The notes under the pieces were generated by a model. The model saw only the letters and a list, made by a program, of their open reading frames with translations. It had not been told where the DNA came from and made no database searches. A stretch of 64,000 bases of DNA from the NCBI RefSeq assembly GCF_000002985.6, contig NC_003281.10, forward strand, positions 6,448,001 to 6,512,000, given 5' to 3'. The DNA comes from Caenorhabditis elegans. Taxonomy: Eukaryota; Nematoda; Chromadorea; Rhabditida; Rhabditidae. The position numbers and the translations under genes were made by a program. Numbering within the stretch: position 1 is the stretch's first letter; each line of letters begins with the position of its first letter. Shown piece after piece: positions 46,782 through 58,600 of the stretch.

Positions 46782-47680
46782 ATACTTTGAACTTTTGTGT
46801 GACTTTTTGCAATAAAAGTAGATGATAGGATTAACTTTTAGAGCATCATTGAATCAAAGAGAAAATGAACATTTTGATCGACTTGGACTTGATAAGAAAT
46901 TTAAAGTTGCTGACTGGGTATTTGAAAATTTTAAAAGTATGGAAGCCATAACTTTCGTAAGCTGAAAAAACAAACTCAATAAAATTCTCCTTCAATAATT
47001 CTACCTCGTGAAAATTGCTCGTCAAGAGATCAGGGAAATAATGTTCTGCAATATCGAAAAATAGGAAAAAATGAATTTATTGCAGTTTTTTCAAAAGCAG
47101 ATTTTTCTTGCTAAAACTCAAGATGGGATATCTTTTTAGGATCTTGTAGTGAAATATGAAGACCATCTAACGCTATATTTTTATATAATTCCTCGATCTT
47201 GTTTGTGTCTATCGTATAGCGGTCTTAGGTTAACGAGTTTTTCGCAAAAAATGTTTTCATTTTCAGTTTAATAAAGAAAAAAAGAAACATAATCTATAAT
47301 GTTTTGTTTCATTTTACCGGCAGCTAAAAAATGCCGATTCTCTTTCATTTTCTCTCGTTTTCAGCTGATAAGTCCCAATAGTTTATCACGTTTCAAACTG
47401 ATAAGAGATTGTTCGGCTTGTCACATTTTTCTTAGTGTTTGCACCATAATCGTAATTGGTCTATCATTAATCACAGGCTGACCATACCTACCTTTTTTTA
47501 CTAGAAAAGTATTCAATTAATTATGCAAAATTGATTATGTAAAATGAGGCTGCAACTTTAAAATTACCAGTCTTCAGTTATTATTTGAAAAAGCTTCCAT
47601 TTCTTTTATTAAGCAGTAAACTTGAGCGAGCACACCAATTCAATACCAGATTTTTTGTGAAATTATTAAAATTTTCAGAA
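46782..47680. promoter_or_regulatory. Upstream region of MFS copy 1
   Basis: About 900 nt without a gene. CTGATAAG at 47365-47372, TTATCA at 47383-47388 and ACTGATAAGA at 47397-47406 are GATA-factor sites of the intestinal ELT-2 type, about 280-320 bp before the MFS start. Confidence 0.55.
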
Positions 47681-50177
47681 ATGTCATTTCTCAACACAAA
47701 TCGCTTCCACTGGTTATGTTTTTTCCTTTGGCAATTTGCACTTTTCTTTTGTTGCCAGCAAATTTTTTCGGTAGGAAAATAATTGAAAATTGCCTTGTAA
47801 TCTTGTTTTTTTTCAGATTTTCTACAATTTCAGTCCAGGCCTGTCTTGTGATGATCCCAGTTTTCAGTTTTCAAAACCGAAATGCAAGCTTTCAAAGTAA
47901 GTTTGCTCTGAAATTTGGGTTTTTCGGACTACGCGGAACATCTTTTTTTCAGATCAGAAATATGCTCAGAACTCACAGCAAATTGCTCTAAAATAGTCAT
48001 TGAGGAAGCTCCTTTCCACTCAATGGTTCAGGATTTTAAAATGTTTTGTGGAACAAAAGCTTATGATGCTGCATGGGTAGCCACTATTCAATTCATTGGA
48101 GTTCTTATTGGAGCTATTACTTATGGACATTTGGGTGATCATTTTGGTAGAAAACCTGTTTCATTTTTTGGAATCTCTGTGGGAATTTTGTTCGGAGTAG
48201 CTTCAGGTTGGCATTTTGAGAAAATTAGAAAGTATTACTTCAAAACAAAGTTGAAGATTATATTCTTATCAACCTTTCTATGAAAGCAAATTATTCAAAA
48301 AGTATTCGAATAAGGCGGTGGACAGCTATTGAGATTTTCCCGCGTGGGTTCGAATCTCATCCTGATCGAATACTTTTTGCAATTCTTACTTGCTATGAAA
48401 CTATTGAACCGAAATTTCTAACACTACAATTTCGAAAAAAATCGACTTTCACAACTGCATTCTTGATTATGGAAATTATTATTTTTCTCTTTTTCAGGAT
48501 TTGCTCCATCATGGGAAGTTTTTGCCGCTTTCAGATTCATCGTTGGTACTTCGATTGCTTCAATTCTCATTGTATTCTATGCATATATTCTGGAGTTTAT
48601 TGAGCCTGAGCAAAGAGTTTTCTTGAGATCTTTCTTTAATTGGGTAGGTTTTCATTAACCAGTAGTGCGACTTTCAGGCACTTCTCGAAAAATAGATAAA
48701 TATTATTTAACTGAATGCAATAAATCTTATATACAATATTTAGGGTTATGCTCGTCTAGTTTTCACTCTTGCTTGCTTTATCTGTGGCTACTGGAGATCT
48801 GCTGCAATTGCCACATCACTTCTTTCACTCCCAATTCTTCCAGTTCTTTTAATCTTACCAGAGTCCCCGAAATGGTGAACCCTCACTTTTCTTAATTAAT
48901 TATATTTTTTAATCTGAAGTTTTAGGTTTAATACCAAAAAGAGATTTCGAGACGCAAGGGCGGCTGAGAAACGTGTTGCATGGCTATCAGGGATCCCATA
49001 CGTCAATGACGAAGATCAAAGTATAGAAATATCTGAAAAACTAGAAGAGAAGAGTACGAAGATCTATACAATGAAAGATTTATTCACTTCCTGGACAATT
49101 GCATATCGTACAATTGTGGTCGGATCTTTGTGGTTCTCTACAAGTTTATCAGCGTTTGGTTCTGACTTGAATTCTGGGAATTTGGCTGGAAATTTTTATT
49201 TGAGTCAGTTTGTGTCCGGTGCGGTGACCGCATTTGCAAAAATTGTGAGTGCATTTTGAAGTTATTAACTAAAATGTAAAGTAATGATCACATTATTTTC
49301 CTAGTTGTACGTCTCACTTAAATTTAGAATTGAAGCTGTGTCTCAAATAGACTCAGAAATAGTGAACAATATTTTCGGCCGAACTTTGAATGTTTTATAG
49401 CACTTTTGTTAATAATTATTTCAGTTTGTATTCCTATTGGATACCTATGTTCCATCATTTGACCGTCGGCGTCTACACCAATATCCTCAAATTGCCATGA
49501 TTTTATGTTATTGTGTTATCATGGTTCTGATGATTCTTCCTGAATCAGACTGTGGAAGTCAAGGATCTCGCGATTTGGCTAGTAAGTTTGCCTGCAAATT
49601 AAGGTTTCCACTGTGAGCAGGCTCGCCTACATGCCTATTTTATTTTGGGTGCAATTAGAAAAAAGATTGTGGTTACAAACAAGTCCCTTGTTTTTTAGAG
49701 TTCTACAAATAATGTATTTTAGTCATCATAATTAACATCATCGGTGTTTCCTTCATTGAGATCACATGGGATGCATGTTATCTTGTAGCAGTGGAATGTT
49801 TCCCAACTAAAATTAGAACTATTGGTAAGTTAGTTTTGAATCTTTTAACATCAAATTATCTATTTTCAGGTATCGGTACATGCTCCCTACTTGCCAGAAC
49901 CGGAGCCTTACTTGCTCCTCAAATGGCTTATCTCTCTGATATCTATCGACCAGCTCCGTACGCAGTTGTTTGCTCAATTGGTACAATTTCCCTCCTGATA
50001 TCTTGTGTTTTCCTACCAGACACAAAAGGAGTTGATTTGGCAGCACTTGATCCAACTGAAGAACTTGATTACGATAGAAAGAAGAGCATGACGGAGAATA
50101 TTGTGATTCAGAGAAAAAGAACAGGAACTTTGGCGGCTGCTAGATTATCAATTGTTGAAAATAATATAAATGCATAA
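47681..50177 (+). CDS. MFS organic-solute transporter, SLC22-like (copy 1)
   Basis: Exons 47681-47770, 47817-47896, 47953-48206, 48498-48643, 48744-48874, 48926-49244, 49425-49581, 49723-49824 and 49870-50177 give 528 aa in consistent phase. About 12 membrane helices are expected. Motifs: a large Cys-bearing first loop (F-S-P-G-L-S-C-D-D-P, E-I-C-S-E-L-T-A-N-C-S-K), the MFS signature G-H-L-G-D-H-F-G-R-K-P, L-P-E-S-P-K-W after helix 6, and L-P-D-T-K-G-V-D-L after helix 12. These are typical of the organic cation/anion (SLC22) family. The substrate is unknown. A TTTTCAG acceptor is 2 nt before the ATG. It is a close tandem paralogue of 52605-59625. Intron 3 (48207-48497) carries a tRNA relic. 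Confidence 0.9.
48296..48379. repeat. 14-bp inverted repeat framing a tRNA relic
   Basis: CAAAAAGTATTCGA (48296-48309) and TCGAATACTTTTTG (48366-48379) are perfect reverse complements on either side of the tRNA-Ser remnant. The second MFS gene has only one such flank, CAAAAAATATTCGA, ending at about 53559. Confidence 0.85.
48311..48368 (+). pseudogene. tRNA-Ser relic (3' part) in MFS copy 1 intron 3
   Basis: The 58 nt match the 3' 63 nt of the split tRNA-Ser(GCU) at 53557-53619, read on the plus strand here but on the minus strand there. The T-arm with GGGTTCGAATCTC and the 3' acceptor strand CCTGATC are kept. The anticodon arm is damaged by a 5-nt deletion that removes the GCT anticodon context. 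The first base of the match, TAAGGCG, is exactly the D-loop breakpoint at which copy 2's tRNA is interrupted. No 5' half is present. It cannot encode a tRNA. Confidence 0.85.
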
Positions 50178-50643
50178 AAATAGAACATACTAAACATAAC
50201 AAATTGTGCACAAAAAGTGCTGTTTTTTTTTATTACGGGACACATGTTGTAAGTATCTGCACCCAGTTTTTTGAACACTTATTTCAAAAGATATTGCAAG
50301 AAACAAAATACCAAACAAGAATGCTCGATTACTTGATGCAAGTACACTCTCTGAAAATGCCACTGAAAAATTTAAAATTGGAAATGATGATCAATACAAA
50401 ATGTCTATATAGTATTTGGAAAGAAAAGGATACTCCAATCGATCAATAACGTAGACACCATCAGCCACGCCTTCTTACACATCGTCTCATTTCTCATAGT
50501 CATTACCATATTATCATCAGGAGAGCGTCCGTATTGCCTTCTCCAGGGGAGACTCGAACATTTTCGTTTACAACTATTTTTAGACATTCATTCTTGTATT
50601 CTACAGTCTCTGTACCTTGTCATCTTGTGAATATTCTCTCATT
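50178..50643. other. Spacer between MFS copy 1 and the F-box gene
   Basis: 466 nt with the 3' UTR of the MFS gene. No gene supported. Confidence 0.5.
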
Positions 50644-52023
50644 ATGCTTTCTCCTTCTTCGTCTACCGTCCCAGCCTTTGGTCTCCACAAACTCCCTCAC
50701 TTGGTCTCGGATAAAGTGGTGAAGTCAATGGTCCCAATGGAACTGTGAGTTTATTTTAATTTTGTTTTTAAATTTGAAAAATTGTATTTTAATTCTTCAC
50801 ATTTTATATTATATTGCATAAACAAGAACTTTAAAAAATCCCCAATAGGGATTTTTTGAATTTGTTGAGTATTTTGGAACATAACTCTCAAAACTTATAT
50901 AAATATAGATTCAAATTTACAAACATAACTGCACCTTTCTAATCATTTCGATACATTTTCTAAAATTATTTTCATTTTAAGATTTACCTACTCCATGGTA
51001 GCCGAAGAAACAAAGGCTCTCGTGAAACGGCTCTTCAAAAAAGTTTCATTTCAAGTGAGCATCTTTGTTCAAGAGCAAGACTATTCAGTGTCTTTTGGAC
51101 AAATCGGAGGAGCTATATCCAATCTTGGATGTGAAGTTTTGAGCCAAGAAAGTGAGCAAGTTAATGGAACACAAATATGGAAAATGGACGAGAATACTGA
51201 AGTACAAATGGAACATTACTACGATGGTCAGATTTGTAGAAGCTATTGGAAGATGAAGAAGGAAACTGAAGCGATCTTAAAAGTTCTAGACTATCTCCGA
51301 TCAGTGTTCAATGTGAAAGAAGTTTCAGTCAGCTTTTCTATTGATGAGAAATATGATGCTGTGGAGTTCTTGAAGTCGGTTAAAAATCGAGGAGTTCAAC
51401 TCAAAAATGTGAATATTACTGGCTTTGAAGTAACGTTGGAAGCGGAGGCTTATAAAAATCTCCTTAATGAATGTACAGAAACATCTGAACTCAACGTTGC
51501 CCCTCACGTAAACTGGGGATTTGAGTATCCTGTTTCAAACTTTTCCAACTTTTGCCAAAAGTTTTTGACAATTGAGCATGCTCATTGGGTGACTGTTCAT
51601 CATTTGAAATCTTTGAGAAACTGTGCGTCTGTAACTCTTAACAATTCAAAGTTGACAAATCAGAACTTGAATTGGTTTCTTCGAGAATGGATGGAAATGA
51701 GCGGAGCTTCGTTGCGAAACGTGGATTTGGAAGTTAAACAACTCGATTTACCACGGATTATTAATGGATTGAAATGGACAATAAAGGAAGGAATTATCTC
51801 GGGATTCGGAGGGTGAGTAATATTTTCAGTGTTTGCTAGGATGAAGAATTTAGTAGATCTAAAAATCGCATCTCTATATTCAAATTTAAAACTTAACTAT
51901 ACAACAAACTATTTCAGATTCCAAAAACTACCACCAGGAGATTGTTTTGAGATTCAACGAATTGACGGAGTCAAAGCGACAATTTCTCGAATCGGAGAAC
52001 GTTTTCTGATGACCAGAGATTGA
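50644..52023 (+). CDS. F-box B family protein (F-box plus FBA_2 domain)
   Basis: Exons 50644-50744, 50982-51812 and 51918-52023 give 345 aa. The N-terminus carries a nematode-type F-box across the first splice junction (L-H-K-L-P-H-L-V, V-V-K-S-M-V-P-M-E-L-F, A-L-V-K-R-L-F). The C-terminal half has the FBA_2 pattern: L-T-I-E-H-A-H-W-V-T-V-H-H-L, N-S-K-L-T-N-Q-N-L-N-W-F-L-R-E-W, then a C-terminal strand with I-Q-R-I-D-G-V-K-A-T-I. Proteins of this very expanded family are thought to be SCF ubiquitin-ligase substrate receptors, possibly for foreign proteins. It sits between two tandem MFS paralogues. The frame is intact. Confidence 0.85.
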
Positions 52024-52604
52024 TTATTAATAATAATAATAATTCCCAATGTGGTTTTCTAATAAATTGCCTAATTGTTCTAATAATATACTGAAATGAA
52101 AGTTTTTTTTTTCGAATAAATTGTTTTCTATCTATTTATTGCTATCGGAATCACAAAAAAAAAATTCTCTACACATTCTTTAACCTATTTTGAAAGATAA
52201 GCTGAAAGACACATTCTACATTGAAAAATAATCGTCAACCAATCAGCGATTTTTGCCACGCCCCGTGCTCGTTTCTCATTGGTCGCCGGGATATTCAATT
52301 GCGCGCGAACTTGAATTTCACCTAGGCAAATGAATATCGTTCTCGACATTTATTTAAAACTTCATTGTTGCGAAAATCGACCGTTGACCTATACTTTTCC
52401 GGTTTCATGATTTAATCAGCTAACCCATTTCCGATCTTTCAATTTTTTAATCCCCTCCGTTTAACTTCAGAACTACCTATAGGTCGCGTTTACTGATAAA
52501 CCTAAAAAGCCTGATAAGCCTAATTCGAGACGAAAATTTGTCATTTGCCTGTGCAAATTGTTTTATCAAAGTGAGTTAGGCAAATACGGTTTGTCCATTT
52601 AGGC
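52024..52604. promoter_or_regulatory. Upstream region of MFS copy 2
   Basis: About 580 nt. ACTGATAAA (52492-52500), CTGATAAGC (52511-52519) and TTTATCA (about 52562-52568) are GATA-type sites, as found upstream of copy 1. No gene. Confidence 0.55.
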
Positions 52605-55600
52605 ATGTCGTTTCTGAATATTAATCGCTTTCATATTTTGTGTTTTTTTTTATGGCAATTCGGACTTTTTTACGCTTGCCAGTTGATTTTTCCGGTTGGT
52701 GTTTAAAATAGTAGGCTAGTTTTAAAATAATTTTATTCCAGATTTTCTACAATTTTCATCCAGGGCTTTCATGCGAAGATCCAGGATTTAACTTTTCAAA
52801 GCCTAAATGCAAACTTTCAAAGTAAACCTCTTGCTTTTGCGTGTAAGATATCAATTATCATTTTATAGAGTGGAAATATGCACGGAGCTTACAGCAAATT
52901 GTTCCAAGTGGCACATTGAGCCAGCTCCTTTCCACTCAATGGTTCAGGATTTTAAAATGTTTTGTGGAACAAAAGCTTATGATTCTGCATGGATTGCAAC
53001 AATTCAATTCATTGGAGCACTTGTTGGAGCATTGGTTTATGGTCATTTAGGAGACCATTTTGGTAGAAAACCAGTTTCGTTTGTTGGAATCTCGATTGGA
53101 ATCATTTTCGGAGTTGCTTCCGGTAAGAAGTGATTTGTCACTAATCTGTAGTTATAAGCATGGGCTCCATGTTGTTTTTGTTGAATGAGAGAGCACATGC
53201 AGGCTTACACTAGATACACTATGCTTACACTAGAGAGAGTACATTGCTTCAATTTCTTGAATTTTTGACTTAGAAAATCTAAACTGTGTAATCACCAACC
53301 CTCTGATATTGAACCACCATAAATGCAATAGACGGCCACATAGGCGGTAATAGGCAGCCACTATAGGCAGGCAAGCAGGAGGTGGGAGCATCTTCAAACG
53401 ACCGATAAAACTCCAGTTTTAATACACCAAAAGTAGAACAATATCTAAAATATAGTTTTTCGAATTTTAAAATTGAACAATCTATCCACGATGTAATTTC
53501 AACCTCCTTGCTCCAAGATCATAGTTAAATTGTGCTCCAAAATTTCAAAAAATATTCGATCAGGATGAGATTCGAACTCACGCGGGAAAATCCCAATGGA
53601 TTAGCAGTCCATCGCCTTACACAGGTATACCGCGACATGCGAGCAACTGGTGAATAACGAACGAACAGCCGCTAACACGCGAATATCTGTTCAATTACTG
53701 ACGAAAAACCGCAAACATGCGAAAAACTGATCAGTACCGGACGAATGATTTTTGCTTGATTTTGAGAAGAACCGCTTCCGGTGAAGATTGCGCGAAAGTA
53801 AGATAAGTGGTTGAAATGGGTGACAAAATATTTTCAGCAAACTTTTTCGAACCGGGACACACGAATTTTTGGTGAATATCCGGCCGCCAACCGACGAGCG
53901 TCGGATGAACCCAGTAGTAGCCTACGAAGAAGTTGGGAGGGAATAGATACTAACTAGTTCAACTGATGAATCCTCTCTTAGTGCAAGTTGAACAAGTCTG
54001 TTCGAGTCTTTTTTTTTGAAATTTCACTTTCACGATTTTTTTAAATTTCACAAGTATGGTACGATTTTAATATTCATAAGGGTACCCCCTTATGAAAAAA
54101 AAATTTTGGTATTTTTTGGTATGAAAATTTTTTTCCCAAAATTTTTGAAAATTTCTTGATTGTGTAGAAAATGTATATTTTAGTATTTTTCACAGTTTTT
54201 ATGGCTCAATCACACTTCTGGGCAAAAAAATACAACAGTCAATTTCGCTTGTTCATAGAAAGTGAGTACTTCCAAAGTGTTCTAGCTCCGCAGGCAGCTA
54301 AAATATGAAAAACTTTTTAATTAGAAAGTTATTAGGAATGAAGTGATTGACAAATTACATAATGTATCTTTTTGCCATCTTGCATGGCTGAGCAGGTAGG
54401 AGCACCTAATTATGAGTCAAATATCACTAATTTTGACTGATGATATCTCCGTACTTTGCACAGAAAGCAATAAACTATTAAACATGAAACATGTTCCATA
54501 ACAAACTAAACAAGTTTATAGTTGACAATTTTTTGATATCTTGCTTGCCCGATGTGGCACATGACTTCGAAAAACTGTCATAGTAGGTAGATCAGATAGA
54601 GGAATAGAGGTTTTTACAGTTTCTTAGTTTTCGAAAGCACCACATTTGGCAAGAAAGTACATAGATACAATTAGGGAAACATATTTTTACAATATCTGAT
54701 GAATATTTGACAACTTTTGAAAAAAAGTTTTGGTTTTTCTTGAAAAAAAATCCATAGGGTCCCCCCTTATGAAAAATTTCTAAAATTTTTTCGAAATTTT
54801 TTTTTGAAAACTTTTTATAATTTGATCAGATGTTATAGAAAAATGTAAATTTGATTGTTTTTTTTTAGTTTCGATGTTCAGAGCACGATTTTAGACGAAA
54901 ACCTTTGGTTCAGTAGAATCCCTAAGTTCAAAAAACCCATTTCCTTTGGATGCGTATATCTTTGTTGAAAAATTTTTTCTGACAAAGTGATCAACTACAA
55001 AGTTGTTCATCTTAATCTAAAGTACAACTTTGTAGTTGATGGTATTTTTTCAAAAAACTTGATGGCCGAGATATGAACAGAAAAAGACGAAGAAAATACA
55101 GGCATGAAAGTGCCGCAATTAACACAACTTTATCTCGACCATCAAATTTTTTGAAGAAATATCATCAACTACAAAGTTGTACTTCCAATTAAAATAAACA
55201 ACTTCGTAGTTGATCACTTTGTCAGAAAAAATTTTTCAACAAAGATATACGCATCCAAAGGAAATGCGTTTTTTGAACTTAAGGGTTCCACTGAACCCAG
55301 GTTTTCGTCTGAAATCGTGCTCTGAACATTGAAATTAAAAAAAAAACAATCAAATTTACATTTTTCTATAACATCTGATCAAACTATAAAAAGTTTTCAA
55401 AAAAAAATTTTCGAAAAAATTTAGAAATTTTTCATAAGGATTTCCCTATGGATTTTTTTCAAGAAAATCCAAAAATGTTTTTTTTTTCAAAAGTTGTCAA
55501 ATATTCATCAGATATTGTAAAAATATGTTTCCCTAATTGTATCTATGTACTTTCTTGCCAAATGTGGTGCTTTCGAAAACTAAGAAACTGTAAAAACCTC

Positions 55601-58600
55601 TATTCCTCTATCTGATCTACCTACTATGACAGTTTTTCGAAGTCATGTCCCACATCGGGCAAGCAAGATATCAAAAAATTGTCAACTATAAACTTGTTCA
55701 GTTTGTTATGGAACATGTTTCATGTTTAATAGTTTATTGCTTTCTGTGCAGAGTACGGAGATATCATCAGTCAAAATTAGTGATATTTGACTCATAATTA
55801 GGTGCTCCTACCTGCTCAGCCATGCAAGATGGCAAAAAGATGCATTATGTAATTCGTTGACCACTCTATTTCTAACAACTTTTTAGTTGACAAGTTTTTC
55901 ATATTTCAGCTGCCTGCGGAGCTAGAGCATTTTGGAAGTACTGACTTTCTATGAACAAGCCAAATCGACTGTTGTATTTTTTTTGCCCAGGAGTATGATT
56001 GTGCTATGAAAACTGTGGAAAATACTAAAATATACATTTCCTACACAATCCAGCAGTATTACAATTTTTTGGGAAAAAAAAAATTTCCCAAAATTTTTTC
56101 ATACAAATTTTTTCCTAAATTTTTTTCATATGGGGCCCTTATCAAAATTTTAAAATTAGTGGAAAATATTTTTAATTAAATTTTTATTGAACTCAATTTT
56201 TTTTCAATTATTTGTTGGTTTCAATCACAAATCACATTTACGACTCTAAGTGATTTTTTCTTTTCTACGACTTCAATATAAGAGCGAGAAAGCATTTCAA
56301 AAGAAGCTCCAAACGCAGAAGACAACGGCACTCCGAAATAACGGTTGCGCGCCCTCTTTACCGTAAATCCTCCTCATTTTCGAAATTATTTTTTCACAAT
56401 TTCTTTTTCTTTCTCTTCGATTTTTCATAGTTTTCTTCACCAATTCTTTGATTTTTTGGCAAAAATAATTATTTTCCGTAAATATACTCGTGTTTCAGCA
56501 TTTCCGACGTTGAGGCGTCGATTCATCCGCGGATCCGACACGGAATCCATCGCAACTGCTTTTGACACTGATGCCAAGTAAGTTGCTGCTATTTTGATAT
56601 TCTGATTTTATTAACTCGATTTTCAGCCAAACGATCTGGATAATTCTTCTCGGTGCTCTTCCATCCGATTGCTCGCTTCCATGCTACAATTAAAGACCGG
56701 AAGTCGGAAATTTGTGCTCAATTTATCAATGTAATCATTAATTTTTTAACCCAAAGTTTTATCAACTCGAATTTTCAGAATTAGCAGCACACTCCCATCC
56801 AAACTCCAGAGACGTCTAAAGTTTATATGAAATCTCTCACCGGAGTTGCTGTTTGCCAAGCATCTCAAATTGTGGCTCGATTCGATTTTTCCGATGATGA
56901 AAATCCGCCAAACGCTCAACGCCGGCATTGAGCCTCAATTGGATGAACCGGAAAGCCCGCCGAGAATGAACGACGTTATTGATTGGAAAACTTGGAAAAC
57001 GGTTGGTTTTGTTGATAAAATATTCGAAAAGTTCCTGGATTCTCGATAACCAACGATTATTTTTCAGAGAAAATCCAAGATCAGCTTGTCATAATCTCAC
57101 TTTTAACCGTCATCGTCAAGTAGCCGCGACAGTTGCACCGAAATCGTCTCTAATTCATCACACTGGATCTGGAGATGGATGCAATCCCAATTTGTGAATC
57201 TCCGAATGCGACTCGCCGAGCAACAGTCAGATGGGACAGAATAATGTGATCGACGATGCTCCACCACCAACACGCTCACGTGGACTGTGATATTTCAACT
57301 GGACGATTATTCATCACGTAAGAAAAATAGTTGATACTTAATTAAAAGCCATTTTTTGTTTTCAGCGACTTCAACAATCACCGACTCCTGTCGCCTCGTC
57401 GCCTCGGAACGTGTCACCTACATCGACCAACCCGTCCCCATCCGAATAATTTTCTATTTTTTTTCAAATTTTATTTTATTTTTTTATAAAATAAAAATTT
57501 TTATGAACTATCAATTGTTATTAATGAACCGCAACTTTCAATATATGGCGAATAACGGGGTGGCAGCTAGCTGGGCATTCGGAGCGTCCTCATCATTTAC
57601 CGGTCCGTTTTTCGCGAGTTCTTCATCGAACAGCGGCCCGCGCCTTCACCGAAGCCATGTACCGTTTTCGCGAAATAGCGGCCCGTCACCCGACGAATAT
57701 TCACATGACGCGGTTTACCTGTGTTAACCACTCGGCCACCTGATCACGTTTAAAATGTTAACATGAATTCATGGGGTTTTGTTTGTATGTAACTCTCTGT
57801 TTCTCTGTGTCTAACTTTTGTTGTCAAACTTTCCCAGTACTGCTGTCATATGTAGAAGGGTTTTTCAGCCTTGCTTCTTCCTAGAAATGCCGAGGTCTAG
57901 AATATATCAAACTATGCGAGTAGCCACTCGAAGAATGTGTTTCAGGATTCGCACCATCATGGGAAGTGTTTGCCGTGTTGCTATTTATATGTGGTACATC
58001 AGTTGCATGTATCATGATTGTCTTCTATGCCTATATTCTGGAATTTATCGAACCTGAGCAAAGAGTCTTCTTGAGAACATTTTTCAATTGGGTTCGTTAC
58101 AATAAACCAGATCTTGGAGTAATTATGGGCTTCCAGGGATATGCTCGCTTAGTGTTCACCTTAGTCTGCTTCATTTGCGGTTATTGGAGATCAGCAGCAA
58201 TTGCCACGTCACTACTTGCTCTGCCAATACTCCCAGTGCTTCTGTGGCTTCCCGAATCTCCAAAATGGTAAGAAGAGATCACTGGCTATTCTATTTACAT
58301 TTTCAGGTATGCCACCAAAAACCGATTCCAAGAAATGAAAGAAGCAGAAAAGAAAATTTCATGGCTCTCGGGAATTTCATATGTCGAACGAGAAGACAGA
58401 CGAACCGAAAAAATTGAAGAAAAGGACACGAAAGTGTATACGATTCGAGATTTATTCAGTTCTTGGCCAATTGCGTACAGTACAATTGTTGTTGGATCCT
58501 TGTGGTTTTCGACAAGGTCCATACAATTTTCAGCTCTCGTTTGAGCAAAAGGGGTGCTGAAAATGAAAAATTGTTGTCCTTTCCTTTTTGATTCCTATCA

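Larger units (their letters stand above)
53620..57723. mobile_element. 4.1-kb DNA transposon inserted in the tRNA-Ser D-loop
   Basis: The ends are CACAGGTATACCGCGACATG (left) and, inverted, CACAGGTAAACCGCGTCATG (right), 18 of 20 matching. The target TTA is duplicated at 53617-53619 and 57724-57726. Subterminal words repeat at the right end: AGCGGCCCG at 57632 and 57677, TTTTCGCGA at 57609 and 57665. A 3-bp TTA duplication with CAC-type ends and subterminal repeats fits the CACTA/CMC group; PIF/Harbinger also makes TTA/TAA duplications. Inside are a 2.1-kb palindrome (54060-56150) and exon-like fragments (56345-57540) that I do not recognise as a transposase, so it is probably non-autonomous. 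Confidence 0.88.

Noticed and set aside
53123-57945. Treating MFS copy 2 as two separate genes
   Set aside because: The exons on both sides match copy 1 exon by exon in length and phase, so the gap is one intron enlarged by a transposon.
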